A stretch of DNA of 64,000 bases from Tundrisphaera sp051175315 (GTDB taxonomy: Bacteria; Planctomycetota; Planctomycetia; Isosphaerales; Isosphaeraceae): NCBI RefSeq assembly GCF_051175315.1, contig NZ_CP195100.1:2542001-2606000 (forward strand), in the 5' to 3' direction. Below, in pieces: positions 53,034 through 61,939 of this stretch. How positions within the stretch are numbered: the first letter of the stretch is position 1; every line of letters begins with the position of its first letter. Position numbers and translations under genes: made by a program. The notes below the pieces were generated by a model. That model worked only from the letters and a program-made list of their open reading frames with translations, had not been told where the DNA came from and made no database searches.

Positions 53034-54359
53034 ATGCGACTTCGTCCCTTCCCCATCGCCGCCGGCCTCGTCGTGGCCCTCGGCCTCGCCTCCCTCTCGA
53101 CCGCCGCCGAGCCGAACCAGCCCCCCTCCGGCTTCACCGCCCTGTTCAACGGCAAGGACATGGCCGGCTGGCACGGCCGCCAGCGCGACCTCGACCCCCG
53201 CAAGTTCGCCGCGATGCCCGAGGACGTCCGGGCCAAGAAGCTGGCCGAGTGGGACGAGGATGCCCGCAAGCACTGGTCCGTCGAGAACGGCGAGCTGGTC
53301 AACGACGGCAACGGCACCTACCTGACGACCGACAAGGAATACGGCGACATCGAGCTGCTGATCGACTACAAGACCGTGGCCAAGGCCGACAGCGGCATCT
53401 ACCTCCGCGGCACCCCCCAGGTCCAGATCTGGGACACGACCCCGGCCGGCGGAAAGAACAACCTGGGCGCCGAGAAGGGCTCGGGCGGCCTGTTCAATAA
53501 CGCCAACGGCGCCCCGGGCCGCGACCCGCTGGTCCTGGCCGACAAGCCGTTCGGCGAGTGGAACCACCTCCGCATCATCCAGGTCGGCGCCCGGACGACG
53601 GTCTACCTCAACGACAAGCTCGTCGTCGACGACGCCCCGATGGCCAACTACTGGGACCGCAAGATCCCCCTGTATGCCCGCGGCGTGATCCAGCTCCAGA
53701 CCCACGGCGGCGAGATCCGCTGGAAGGGCATCTTCGCCCGCGAGATCCCCGCCGATGAGGCGAACCAGATCCTCGCCAAGAAGGATGCCAAGGCCTTCAC
53801 CCCGCTGTTCGACGGCAAGACCCTGGCCGGCTGGGCCGGGCCGGTCGAGAACTACGAGGTCGTCGACGGGACGATCCAGTGCAAGACGGGCAAGGGCGGA
53901 GTCCTCTACTACAACAAGGAATACAGCGACTTCGTGGCCCGCGTCGAGTTCAAGGTCCCGCCCGGCGGCAACAACGGCCTGGCGATCCGCTACCCCGGCA
54001 CCGGCGACACCGCCTACAACGGGATGTGCGAGCTGCAGATCCTCGACGACACGGCCGAGAAGTACGCCAAGCTCGACCCTCGCCAGTATTGCGGGTCGGT
54101 CTACGGCGTCGTCGCCGCCCATCGCGGCTACACCCGGGCGCCCGGCGAGTGGAACTTCATGGAAGTGACGGTCAAGGGGCCGAAGATCACCGTCGAGCTG
54201 AACGGCACGGCGATCGTCGACGCCGACGTCAGCCAGGTCAGCGAGTTCATGGGCGGCAAGGCCCACCCCGGCCTGAATCGCACCTCCGGCTTCTTCGGCT
54301 TCGCCGGCCACAATGACCCGGTCCAGCTCCGCAACGTCTCGATCAAGCCCCTCGACTGA
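53034..54359 (+). CDS. secreted protein with two DUF1080 (3-keto-disaccharide hydrolase-like) domains
   Basis: A 441-residue protein with signal peptide (MRLRPFPIAAGLVVALGLAS, cleavage near STAA-EP). Two DUF1080 jelly rolls are visible, about 30-235 (GFTALFNGKDMAGWHGRQRD) and 250-440 (FTPLFDGKTLAGWAGPVENY). The family, greatly expanded in planctomycetes, includes 3-keto-glycoside hydrolases and sugar-binding proteins. It is followed after 9 bp by a hydrolase gene on the same strand, so the two form an operon for extracytoplasmic glycan or ester breakdown. Confidence 0.9.
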   Translation: MRLRPFPIAAGLVVALGLASLSTAAEPNQPPSGFTALFNGKDMAGWHGRQRDLDPRKFAAMPEDVRAKKLAEWDEDARKHWSVENGELVNDGNGTYLTTDKEYGDIELLIDYKTVAKADSGIYLRGTPQVQIWDTTPAGGKNNLGAEKGSGGLFNNANGAPGRDPLVLADKPFGEWNHLRIIQVGARTTVYLNDKLVVDDAPMANYWDRKIPLYARGVIQLQTHGGEIRWKGIFAREIPADEANQILAKKDAKAFTPLFDGKTLAGWAGPVENYEVVDGTIQCKTGKGGVLYYNKEYSDFVARVEFKVPPGGNNGLAIRYPGTGDTAYNGMCELQILDDTAEKYAKLDPRQYCGSVYGVVAAHRGYTRAPGEWNFMEVTVKGPKITVELNGTAIVDADVSQVSEFMGGKAHPGLNRTSGFFGFAGHNDPVQLRNVSIKPLD

Positions 54360-54368
54360 GGCCCCTCG

Positions 54369-56429
54369 ATGAAGACCCCGAACCGGCCGCGCGGCCCGCG
54401 TCCCCTGTCGCTGGCCGTCGCGTGCCTCGGCATGCTGGCGGCCGGATCGGATCTTTCTCGCGCCGCCGACCCTCCGAACAACGCCTACCTGGCGTATGTC
54501 CGCGACCAGGCCCTGATGCACCGGGCCGGCGACCCGATCACCGCGACCCCGGCCGAACGCGACGCGCGGGCGGCCTCGACGCGGCGAGGGTTGGCCGCCG
54601 CCTGGGGCGAGATCCCCGCCGATCCCAGCCCGCCCCCGGCGCGGGTCCTGGGCACGCTCGACCGCGACGGCTATCGGGTCGAGCGGCTGGTGATCCCGAC
54701 CTTCCCCGGCGTCCTGATGACGGCCAACGCCTATGTCCCGAAGGCCGAAGGCCGAAGGCCGGCGATCCTGATGGTCCACGGCCACTGGAAGGGGGCCAAG
54801 CAGGATCCCACGGTGCAGGCCCGCTGCATCGGCGCGGCGAAGCTCGGCTTCTTCGTCCTGGCCGTGGACGCCTTCGGCGCCGGAGAGCGCGGCGTGGGCA
54901 AGCCGTTGGGCGAATACCACGGCGCCGCGACGGCCGCCGCGCTCCTGCCGATCGGCCTCCCCCTGGCGGGGCTCCAGGTCGCGGAGAACCGGATCGCCGT
55001 GGACTACCTCCTCACCCGCCCCGAGGTGGACCCGGACCGCATCGGCGTGACCGGGGCCAGCGGCGGCGGGAACCAGTCGATGTATGCCGGGGCGACCGAC
55101 GACCGGCTCAAGGCGGTGGTCCCGGTCTGCTCGGTCGGCAGCTACCAGGCCTACCTGGGCGCGGCCTGCTGCCTGTGCGAGGTCGTGCCCGGGGCCCTGC
55201 GGCTCGCCGAGGAATCCGACGTGCTGGGCCTGGTCGCCCCGCGCGGGCTGATGGTCATCAACGCCACCCGCGACGCCCCCCAGTTCTCGGTCGCCGAGGC
55301 GTCCAAAACCCTCTCCCGCGTCGCGCCGATCTTCGGCCTGGCCGGCCGCCCGGCCGCGCTCCGGCACACCACCTTCGAGTCGGGCCACGACTACAGCCGC
55401 CCGATGCGCGAGGCCATGTACGGCTGGATGACGCTCCACCTGGCGGGGCAGGGGGACGGCTCCCCGATCGCTGAGCCCGCCTTCGAGCCCGAAGACCCCG
55501 AGATCCTCCGTTGCTTCCCCGGCGACAGCCGGCCCGACGACTGGATGACGATCCCCCGCTTCGCCGCCGACCGGGCCCGCGCCCTGCTCGCCGCCCGCCC
55601 CGCCCCGGCCGACGCCTCCGCCTGGCCCGCCGCCCGCGATGCCTTGACGGCGACCCTGATCAACCGCGTCCTCGGCGGCCTGCCCGCCGCCCCCCGGATC
55701 GAACTCATCGCGGGGAACCACGGGGGTCGCATCCGGTTCGAGCCCGAGCCGGGCCTCACGCTCTCGGCCCAGGTCGAGCCCGGGTCCGGTCCGCCGGTGA
55801 TCCTGCTGGATCTCGACGGGGCGGCCCACGCCGAGGCCGGCCCTTTGGCCGCCGAGATCCGCCGCGCCGGCCGACCTTTTGTCACGCTCGATCTGCGGGC
55901 GACCGGGTCCCTGGCCGTGCCGTCGGACAGGGTCGGCGACCTGCCCGACCACAACTCGGCCGAGTGGGGCCTGTGGATCGGCCGGCCTTTGCTGGGCCAG
56001 TGGGTGGCCGACGTCCGCCGCCTGATCGATGCCCTGGGGCAGCCCGAGGTCACGCTGATCGGCGACGGGCCGGCCGGGCTGGTCGCCCTGAGCGTCGCCG
56101 CCATCGATCCCCGCGTCGGCCGGGTCGCCACGGTCGGCACCCTGGCCAGCTTCGTCGCGGATCGTCCCTACCAGGGGCAAAGGCTCGGCGTCCTGGCCCC
56201 GGGCATCGTCCGCGAGATCGGGGATGTCGCCCACCTCGCCGCCCTCATGGCCCCGCGCCGGCTGGTCGTGGCCGGGGGCGTCGGGTCCGACGGCAAGCCG
56301 GTCGCCGCCGAGGCCGTGCATGCCGCCTTCCGCCCGGCGTCGGCCACCTGGGGACTGCTCGGCGAGCCGAAGAATCTGACCCTGCTCCCGGCGACCGGGG
56401 CCGCGGCCGTGGTCGAGGCCCTGCGCTGA
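54369..56429 (+). CDS. secreted two-domain alpha/beta hydrolase (acetyl-xylan-esterase-like)
   Basis: A 686-residue protein with a signal peptide (LSLAVACLGMLAAGSDLSRA). The first half is a hydrolase with ILMVHGHWKG and nucleophile elbow GASGGG (Ser231). A DAP segment and GHDYS give candidate Asp and His. The second half (about 430-680) repeats a hydrolase-like fold with GDGPAG in place of a proper nucleophile elbow, so it is probably inactive. The family includes acetyl xylan esterases and prolyl-oligopeptidase-like esterases. It starts 9 bp after the DUF1080 gene, suggesting a common polysaccharide-degrading function. Confidence 0.85.
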   Translation: MKTPNRPRGPRPLSLAVACLGMLAAGSDLSRAADPPNNAYLAYVRDQALMHRAGDPITATPAERDARAASTRRGLAAAWGEIPADPSPPPARVLGTLDRDGYRVERLVIPTFPGVLMTANAYVPKAEGRRPAILMVHGHWKGAKQDPTVQARCIGAAKLGFFVLAVDAFGAGERGVGKPLGEYHGAATAAALLPIGLPLAGLQVAENRIAVDYLLTRPEVDPDRIGVTGASGGGNQSMYAGATDDRLKAVVPVCSVGSYQAYLGAACCLCEVVPGALRLAEESDVLGLVAPRGLMVINATRDAPQFSVAEASKTLSRVAPIFGLAGRPAALRHTTFESGHDYSRPMREAMYGWMTLHLAGQGDGSPIAEPAFEPEDPEILRCFPGDSRPDDWMTIPRFAADRARALLAARPAPADASAWPAARDALTATLINRVLGGLPAAPRIELIAGNHGGRIRFEPEPGLTLSAQVEPGSGPPVILLDLDGAAHAEAGPLAAEIRRAGRPFVTLDLRATGSLAVPSDRVGDLPDHNSAEWGLWIGRPLLGQWVADVRRLIDALGQPEVTLIGDGPAGLVALSVAAIDPRVGRVATVGTLASFVADRPYQGQRLGVLAPGIVREIGDVAHLAALMAPRRLVVAGGVGSDGKPVAAEAVHAAFRPASATWGLLGEPKNLTLLPATGAAAVVEALR

Positions 56430-56474
56430 TCGAGATCCTGCCGCGTTGGACATCATTCCCCCCGAGACCCCGCG

Positions 56475-57332
56475 ATGACCTTGCCCGCCGCCCCGCCCCG
56501 GACCGACGATCGCTGGCCGAGCGTCGAACTGCCCGCCTCCCTGGAGCCCCGGCCCGAGATCGGCCACGTCCTGTTCGACTTCGACGGCACCCTGTCGACG
56601 ATCCGCCAGGGCTGGCCCGAGGTCATGGTGCCGATGTTCGTGGAGGCCGTGCCCCGGCGGCCGGATGAGAGCGAGGAGTCGATCCGCCGGCTGGTCCTCG
56701 ACGACATCATGCGGCTCAACGGCAAGCAGACGATCTACCAGATGATCCAGCTGGCCGACCGCGTCCGCGAGCGCGGGGGCGAGCCGCGCGAGCCGCTCTG
56801 GTACAAGCACGAATACCTCCGCCGCCTGGACGCCCACATCGCGGCCCGCACCTCGGGCCTGGCCGACGGCACCGTCCCGGCCGCCGCCTTCCTGGTCCAC
56901 GGCGCCCTGCCGTTCCTGGACCACCTCCGATCTCGCGGCCTCCGCCTCTACCTGGCCAGCGGCACCGACGAGCCGGCCGTGAAGCGCGAGGCGGCCCTGC
57001 TCGGCCTGTCCCCCTACTTCGGCGACCACATCTACGGCGCCCTGGACGACTACAAGAACTTCTCCAAGAAGATCATCATCGACCGCATCCTCTCCGAGAA
57101 CCGGATCACCGGCCGCCACCTCCTCGCCTTCGGCGACGGCTACGTCGAGGTCGAGAACACCAAGCAGGTCGGCGGCCTCGCCATCGCCGTCGCCAGCGAC
57201 GAGGCGAACAACGGCTCCGGCCGCGTCGATCCCTGGAAGCGCGAACGCCTCCTCGGCGTCGGCGCCGACGCCGTCATCCCCGACTACCGCGACGCCATCG
57301 GGCTCGTTGATGCCCTGCTCGGGGCGGACTGA
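56475..57332 (+). CDS. HAD-superfamily hydrolase
   Basis: A 285-residue cytoplasmic phosphatase. The nucleophile motif is FDFDGTLS (Asp35, Asp37), with the motif II serine/threonine in LYLASGTDE, the lysine near KKIIID and the motif III-like FGDG. Length and cap region (HEYLRRLDAH and neighbours) fit the beta-phosphoglucomutase/phosphoglycolate-phosphatase-like type. The heptose-kinase-like pair lies about 2.3 kb downstream on the same strand, separated by small accessory genes, so a role in sugar-phosphate metabolism is possible but not shown. Confidence 0.88.
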   Translation: MTLPAAPPRTDDRWPSVELPASLEPRPEIGHVLFDFDGTLSTIRQGWPEVMVPMFVEAVPRRPDESEESIRRLVLDDIMRLNGKQTIYQMIQLADRVRERGGEPREPLWYKHEYLRRLDAHIAARTSGLADGTVPAAAFLVHGALPFLDHLRSRGLRLYLASGTDEPAVKREAALLGLSPYFGDHIYGALDDYKNFSKKIIIDRILSENRITGRHLLAFGDGYVEVENTKQVGGLAIAVASDEANNGSGRVDPWKRERLLGVGADAVIPDYRDAIGLVDALLGAD

Positions 57333-57344
57333 GGAGGATGGGCG

Positions 57345-57629
57345 GTGGCCGACCTGGAACCATCATTGCTGCTCGACGTGCTGATGCGACTGGACCGGGA
57401 ATCGCTCATCGGCCGGTTCCGTTTCGAGGACGGCGAGAGCTACAATCTCCGGATCTCCTCGCTCGGGCACCTGGAGGCGGGCGATGACGTCGTCGCCGAG
57501 GTTGTCGAAGTCGTCTCATCGACATCGGACTTAGGCTTCATTAGTGGGTCATTGATCAACTTCAAGTCGGCTGAGGTGACGCAAGTCTTGCTCGATGGAA
57601 GGATCGCATTCTCCAGGGAGTCGTCGTAG
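57345..57629 (+). CDS. small protein of unknown function
   Basis: A 94-residue acidic protein from a GTG at 57345 with GAGGAGG about eight bases upstream. It starts 12 bp after the HAD gene. The sequence (LLLDVLMRLDRESLIGRFRF, then LGHLEAGDDVVAEVVEVVSS) looks like a small beta-rich domain; the family is not recognised. Its TAG stop is part of the left arm of a REP-like inverted repeat. Confidence 0.55.
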   Translation: MADLEPSLLLDVLMRLDRESLIGRFRFEDGESYNLRISSLGHLEAGDDVVAEVVEVVSSTSDLGFISGSLINFKSAEVTQVLLDGRIAFSRESS

Positions 57630-57681
57630 GCTGGGTCGAGACCCAGCACCAGAGCGTTTGCTGGGTCTCGACCCAGCCTAC
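57626..57681. repeat. REP-like palindrome, 23-bp perfect arms
   Basis: Arms 57626-57648 and 57659-57681 are perfect complements with a 10-base loop; each arm contains the internally palindromic GCTGGGTCGAGACCCAGC. The same unit recurs at 61826-61919 and 62519-62538. It could act as a bidirectional terminator or as a dispersed REP element. Confidence 0.85.
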
Positions 57682-57726
57682 CTTGGCTAGCTTCGCTGAT
57701 CTGTATTCGACCTGAGGAGGCCTCCG

Positions 57727-57963
57727 ATGGAGATCGCCGGAATCCCCGAGGCCCAGTCCAGGCTCCCCGAGTTGGTCGAGAGGGCGATGGGCGGCGAGGA
57801 GGTCATCATCGCCCGCGAGGGGTTGCCCGCGGTGCGACTCGTCCCGATCCGCGCCGATGACTCGCCCCGCGTGGGCGGGCAGTGGAAAGGCCGGGTTCGC
57901 ATCGCCGAGGACTTCGATGACTTGCCCGCCGACCTCGCCTCCGCCTTCGGGGGCGATTCGTGA
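57727..57963 (+). CDS. Phd/YefM-type antitoxin
   Basis: A 78-residue protein with the Phd/YefM fold start (MEIAGIPEAQSRLPELVERA, then GEEVIIAREGLPAVRLVPI). The acidic C-terminus would bind a PIN toxin. A GAGGAGG ribosome site precedes the ATG. The stop overlaps the GTG of the toxin (GTGA at 57960-57963). The antitoxin is intact although the toxin downstream is frameshifted. Confidence 0.82.
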   Translation: MEIAGIPEAQSRLPELVERAMGGEEVIIAREGLPAVRLVPIRADDSPRVGGQWKGRVRIAEDFDDLPADLASAFGGDS

Positions 57964-58339
57964 GGACCTTGCTCCTGGATACCCACGTCTTCCTCTGGTG
58001 GCTCGACGATCCTGGCCAACTCTCACCGGAAGCCTCTGCGGCCATCGGCGACGGCAAGAATACCGTCCTGATTTCCGCTGCCGTGGCCTGGGAGATTTGC
58101 ATAAGAAGGCCGTTGGCAAGCTGGGCGCTCCCGACGACCTGGAGTCGGCGATGGCCGCCAATCGCTTCCTCCCCCTGCCGATCACCATCGCCCATGCCCT
58201 GGCCATGCGGAGCCTGCCCGATCACCATCGCGACCCATTCGACCGGATGCCGATCGCCCAGGCGAGATTCGAAGGTTTTGTCCTGGTGAGCCGAGACCGA
58301 TTCGTTCCGTTTTATGACGTCGCGCGGATCCTGGCGTAG
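57960..58339 (+). pseudogene. VapC-like PIN-domain toxin, frameshifted
   Basis: The first part reads LLLDTHVFLWWLDDPGQLSP to AVAWEI in frame 57960. The second, matching the family (KKAVGKLGAPDDLESAMAAN, then HHRDPFDRMPIAQA and VSRDRF), is in the next frame to 58339. A single missing base near 58101-58109 (ATAAGAAGG where ATAAAGAAGG would restore the frame) explains it; the repaired gene has 127 codons. PIN toxins are RNases with catalytic acids D, E and D, all present across the two frames. No slippery heptamer is seen, so inactivation is likelier than programmed frameshifting. A sequencing error is possible. Confidence 0.78.
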
Positions 58340-58419
58340 ACGTAGGCCGGATTTTGATCCGACTTGAAGGCGTTTGCTGCGACCCGACCCGTCCTGCAAT
58401 CGATTGGGAAAGGCGATTT

Positions 58420-58713
58420 GTGAAGGACGCTCCCGAATCCCTCAATGGCGCAAGGGTCATCCTGTTCACGCCAATCGACCGACGGCACCGGCATACCGGC
58501 AATTGCCGCCAGATCGTGGCGGGCGTCCTGCAGGGCCCGGCGGCCGGGCTCGCGATCTGCCTGCACGAGGGGGAAGTCGGCTTTTACCTGTTCGGCTGCG
58601 ACGCATCGTGGAGCGGCGTCAGCGACACTTGGCATATGACGGTCGAGGAGGCCATGGGTCAGGCCGAGTTCGAATACGAAGGAGTCACGGGAACCTGGCA
58701 ACGTCACTCCTGA
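58420..58713 (+). CDS. small conserved-looking protein of unknown function
   Basis: A 97-residue protein from a GTG at 58420 (a TTG at 58354 would add 22 residues). It has a Trp/Cys-rich core (NCRQIVAGVLQGPAAGLAIC, YLFGCDASWSGVSDTWHMTV) and an acidic end (EEAMGQAEFEYEGVTGTWQ). The family is not recognised. The compact, balanced composition is unlike the Arg/Gly/Pro-rich shadows, which supports coding. Confidence 0.55.
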   Translation: MKDAPESLNGARVILFTPIDRRHRHTGNCRQIVAGVLQGPAAGLAICLHEGEVGFYLFGCDASWSGVSDTWHMTVEEAMGQAEFEYEGVTGTWQRHS

Positions 58714-58794
58714 GATGTCGAATGGGCAACTCTTGAATGCGATCGAGGCTGATATGTGTTCCTGCTTCCTCGGGGCGGCCGAGAGGAGAAGGCC

Positions 58795-59223
58795 ATGAAG
58801 TTCCGCCGGAAGGCTCTCATCCTCATGGCCGGCTGCTTCGCAGGCTCGTTGCTGGCGGGCGTGGGGGTGGGCTATCAACTTTTCTCGCCCCACTCGTCCC
58901 GCAACCGAGCGTCCGCGATCCGGCGCACGTTGGAGTGGGGCCGGCTGGAACCGTTCCCGGCGTCGGCCCGGGATCTAAAAATCGTGACCGAGGGATCGAT
59001 GTTCACGCGCAGTTTCCGGACCTCGTTCGTCGCCCCCGTCGCCGACGTCGAGCGTTGGCTCCGGCAATCCCCCGGGACACGCGATGACGCCCGGGCGTCG
59101 ACGGGGACGGGCTTCCGTCGCTTCCAGATCCAACCCGGCGGCGGGGCCAATCATGCCGAGTTGACGGTGGTCCCCGACAATGATGCGGAGCAACGGGTTT
59201 CGATCTACGTCTCCTGGAGTTGA
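58795..59223 (+). CDS. small membrane-anchored or secreted protein
   Basis: A 142-residue protein. The ATG at 58795 has GAGGAGAAGG directly upstream. The N-terminus is a signal anchor (LILMAGCFAGSLLAGVGVGY). The rest is a mixed domain (LKIVTEGSMFTRSFRTSFVA, ADVERWLRQSPGTRD) ending in a beta strand (QRVSIYVSWS). No family is recognised. Confidence 0.62.
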   Translation: MKFRRKALILMAGCFAGSLLAGVGVGYQLFSPHSSRNRASAIRRTLEWGRLEPFPASARDLKIVTEGSMFTRSFRTSFVAPVADVERWLRQSPGTRDDARASTGTGFRRFQIQPGGGANHAELTVVPDNDAEQRVSIYVSWS

Positions 59224-59325
59224 TCCGGAGCTCGGAGCCGTGCGAGTCGCGATCGGCGGGCGAGTCTATCCGATGTCGCTATACTCATTCGACGAGCACC
59301 TCGGGCTTGCCGCAGGATCCTAGCC

Positions 59326-59637
59326 ATGCAAGATTGCCCGGAGGCACTCGGGAGAGCGTTCCTGGATCTGTTGACCTGGACTTTGCTGCAGATCCGCGGC
59401 AACTCCCAAAAGGCCGAACTCTGCTTGGCCCTGTCCGATCACATGCATAACATCCCGGCCCTGCTGGCCGAGTTCACCCCCGAACGCCTGCGCTATTACT
59501 GGGAAGTCGAACGCCCCTGCTTCCTCCGGGCATTGCAACGGATCGAGGAGCAGTCTCACGGCGCGTACCCCGAGTCCTGGGCGATCGTCGAGGCCGAGTA
59601 TCGTCGCATCTGCAATCCACCCTCCGATACCGTCTGA
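59326..59637 (+). CDS. small helical protein of unknown function
   Basis: A 103-residue protein, mostly helical (ALGRAFLDLLTWTLLQIRGN, AELCLALSDHMHNIPALLAE) with a Tyr/Trp-rich end (RYYWEVERPCFLRAL). No family is recognised. It lies in the 57.3-59.6 kb patch of small accessory genes. Codon use looks normal for a real gene. Confidence 0.5.
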   Translation: MQDCPEALGRAFLDLLTWTLLQIRGNSQKAELCLALSDHMHNIPALLAEFTPERLRYYWEVERPCFLRALQRIEEQSHGAYPESWAIVEAEYRRICNPPSDTV

Positions 59638-59680
59638 TTCGTGAATGACCGGCCATCGGCCGCATCAGGGGAATGATCCC

Positions 59681-60787
59681 GTGACCGTTAAACCGCTCGA
59701 CCTCTCCCGCCTCAAGGTCTTCCCGCTCGCCGAGAGGCGGAGCCTGACGCGGGGGGAAGACATCCTGCTAGACCCCGAGGCCGAGCCCGCGCCGGTCGCG
59801 CCGGGGGTGGAGGCGCAGGTCGAGGGGTGTGCCGCAAGGATCCGCGAGGCCCGGGGGCGGGGGGCCTCGGTGATGCTGATCTACGGGGCGCACCTGCTGC
59901 GGAACGGGACGGCCCGCATCCTGGATCGGATGATGACCCGGGGGTGGCTGACCCACCTGGCGACCAACGGGGCGGGGACGATCCACGACTGGGAGTATGC
60001 CTGGTTCGGGGCCTCGACCGAGAGCGTCGAGCGGGGCGTGGCCGAGGGGAATTTCGGGACCTGGGACGAGACCGCGACGAACATCCATCGGGCCCTCATG
60101 GGCGGGGCGTTGGAGGGGTTGGGGTACGGGGCGGCGCTGGGGAAGTACATCCACGAGGATGGGGTGAGTTTGCCAACCGTCGAGGAACTGGCCGAGGCGA
60201 TCCGGGACGAGCCGGGGCACCCGCTGACCGGGGCCCGCGCCGACCTGATGCGGGCGATGACCTCGCGGGGATGGGCCGGGGGGAGGGTGGACATTGCTCA
60301 CCAACATAAAGAGGCGTCGATCCTGGCGGGGGCGCACAAACATGGGGTGGCGATGACCGTGCATCCGGGGATCGGATATGACATCATCACCAATCACCCG
60401 GTGTTCAGCGGGTCGGCGATCGGCCGGGCGGCGGAGGCCGACTTCCGGCTGTTCGCCGGGTCGGTGGACGGGCTCGACGGGGGCGTGGTGATGTCCGTGG
60501 GGTCGGCGATCATGGGGCCTCAGGTGTTCGAGAAGGCGATCAGCTGCGCCAACAACCTCCGGCTCAAGGACGGCCGGCCCGTCGTGCGGGACCACTCGAT
60601 CTATGTGGTCGACCTCCAGGACGGCGGCGGCTGGGACTGGACCCGGGGGGAGCCGCCCAAGACGAACCCGGCCTATTACCTCCGGTTCTGCAAGAGCTAC
60701 TCGCGGATGGGCGGGGCCATGCACTACGTCCAGGCCGACAACGCCGCGTTCATCCACCACCTCTATCACCGGCTGTCCCAGTCATGA
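59681..60787 (+). CDS. conserved protein coupled to a PfkB kinase; possibly sugar-nucleotide/heptose related
   Basis: A 368-residue protein from a GTG at 59681 with AGGGGA upstream; an ATG at 59645 would add 12 non-conserved residues. It is Gly/His-rich, with VMLIYGAHLLRNGTARILDR, THLATNGAGTIHDWEYAWFG, VHPGIGYDIITNHPVFSGSA and VMSVGSAIMGPQVFEKAISC. I recall homologous uncharacterised proteins (GSU2085-like) encoded beside heptose-phosphate genes, and the downstream kinase overlaps it by four bases (ATGA). No catalytic motif can be named with confidence. The pair should act in one pathway. Confidence 0.72.
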   Translation: MTVKPLDLSRLKVFPLAERRSLTRGEDILLDPEAEPAPVAPGVEAQVEGCAARIREARGRGASVMLIYGAHLLRNGTARILDRMMTRGWLTHLATNGAGTIHDWEYAWFGASTESVERGVAEGNFGTWDETATNIHRALMGGALEGLGYGAALGKYIHEDGVSLPTVEELAEAIRDEPGHPLTGARADLMRAMTSRGWAGGRVDIAHQHKEASILAGAHKHGVAMTVHPGIGYDIITNHPVFSGSAIGRAAEADFRLFAGSVDGLDGGVVMSVGSAIMGPQVFEKAISCANNLRLKDGRPVVRDHSIYVVDLQDGGGWDWTRGEPPKTNPAYYLRFCKSYSRMGGAMHYVQADNAAFIHHLYHRLSQS

Positions 60788-61806
60788 CGCCCGATCGCTT
60801 CGCCAGCATCACCGGGCGTTATGCCGGGCTCCGCGTCGCGGTGGTCGGGGACTTCTTCCTCGACCGCTACCTGGAGATCGACCCGGCGCGGGGCGAGGTC
60901 TCGATCGAGACCGGCCTGCCGGTGCACAACGTCGTCAATGTCCGCAGCCAGCCCGGGGCGGCCGGGACGATCCTCAACAACCTCGTGGCGCTGGGCGTCG
61001 GCACGATCCACGCGGTCGGCTTCTCGGGCGACGACGGCGAGGGTTTCGAACTCCGCCGCGCCCTGGCCGCGCGGCCCGGCGTGGTCCTGGACGACTTCCT
61101 CACCGCCCCCGACCGCCGCACCCCGGTCTACTGCAAGCCCCTGGTCCTGGAGCCGAACCAGCCCCCGCGCGAGCTGAACCGGTTCGACTCCAAGAACTGG
61201 ACGCCGACCCCGGCCGCCTTGCAAGATGACCTCGCCGCCCGCGTGGCCGGACTGGCGGGGCGGGTCGATGCGTTGCTGCTCATGGACCAGGTCGACCGGC
61301 CCGAGACCGGCGTGGTGACCCGGCCCGTCCTCCAGTGCTCGGTCGCGGCCCTGCGTGCCGGGTCCGTGCCGGTGGTCCTGGCCGACAGCCGCCGGGGCCT
61401 GGCCGATTTCCCCCCGCTCACTTTCAAGATGAACGCCGCCGAGCTGGCCCGCATGACCGGCGACGACGAATCCAATGCTGACCCCGAGACGGTAGCCCGG
61501 CTCGCCTCGCGGATGGCCGACCGCAACGGCCAGCCCGTCTTCGTCACCCTGGCCGAGCGCGGCATCATCGGCGCGGCCCCCGGCCGCCCCGCCGTGCACG
61601 CCCCATCCCACCCGGTCCGGGGCCCGATCGACGTGGTGGGCGCCGGGGACTCGGTCACGGCCAACCTCGTCGCCGCCCTCGCCGCCGGCGCCGACCCGGC
61701 CGAGGCGATGGCCCTGGCCATGGCCGCCGCCTCGATCGTCGTCCACCAACTCGGCACGACGGGAACGGCCTCGGTGCCCGAGATCGCCGACCGCCTGTTC
61801 GCGTGA
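60784..61806 (+). CDS. PfkB-family carbohydrate kinase, RfaE/HldE kinase-domain-like
   Basis: A 340-residue ribokinase-fold enzyme. The N-terminus VAVVGDFFLDRYLEIDP and the glycine motif QPGAAGTILNNLVALG are like the kinase half of HldE (heptose-7-phosphate kinase). The catalytic GAGDS is near residue 287. It lacks the C-terminal nucleotidyltransferase half of bifunctional HldE. It would phosphorylate a sugar or sugar phosphate, plausibly a heptose for surface glycans. Its ATG overlaps the stop of the preceding gene, so both are co-translated. Confidence 0.85.
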   Translation: MTPDRFASITGRYAGLRVAVVGDFFLDRYLEIDPARGEVSIETGLPVHNVVNVRSQPGAAGTILNNLVALGVGTIHAVGFSGDDGEGFELRRALAARPGVVLDDFLTAPDRRTPVYCKPLVLEPNQPPRELNRFDSKNWTPTPAALQDDLAARVAGLAGRVDALLLMDQVDRPETGVVTRPVLQCSVAALRAGSVPVVLADSRRGLADFPPLTFKMNAAELARMTGDDESNADPETVARLASRMADRNGQPVFVTLAERGIIGAAPGRPAVHAPSHPVRGPIDVVGAGDSVTANLVAALAAGADPAEAMALAMAAASIVVHQLGTTGTASVPEIADRLFA

Positions 61807-61825
61807 CTATCCCCGATGGAGCCCG

Positions 61826-61939
61826 GTAGGCTGGGCCGGGACCCAGCTTACGATGACGCCCGCTAAAGGTATGTCACACCGATCAACTCATGCCGAAGCT
61901 GGGTCCAGACCCAGCCTACGGTTGCTGGATCCAGCTCAC
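61826..61939. repeat. REP-like inverted repeat copies
   Basis: GTAGGCTGGGCCGGGACCCAGC (61826-61847) and the inverted AAGCTGGGTCCAGACCCAGCCTAC (61896-61919) form a long imperfect palindrome between the kinase stop and the SUKH gene stop. A third partial unit (GCTGGATCCAGC, 61924-61935) abuts the SUKH stop. They match the unit at 57626-57681. Confidence 0.75.

Noticed and set aside
51807..57119. 1770-residue minus-strand ORF covering the DUF1080, hydrolase and HAD genes
   Set aside because: Only its last 345 residues (51807-52844) are the real esterase; the rest is antisense to three recognisable plus-strand genes.
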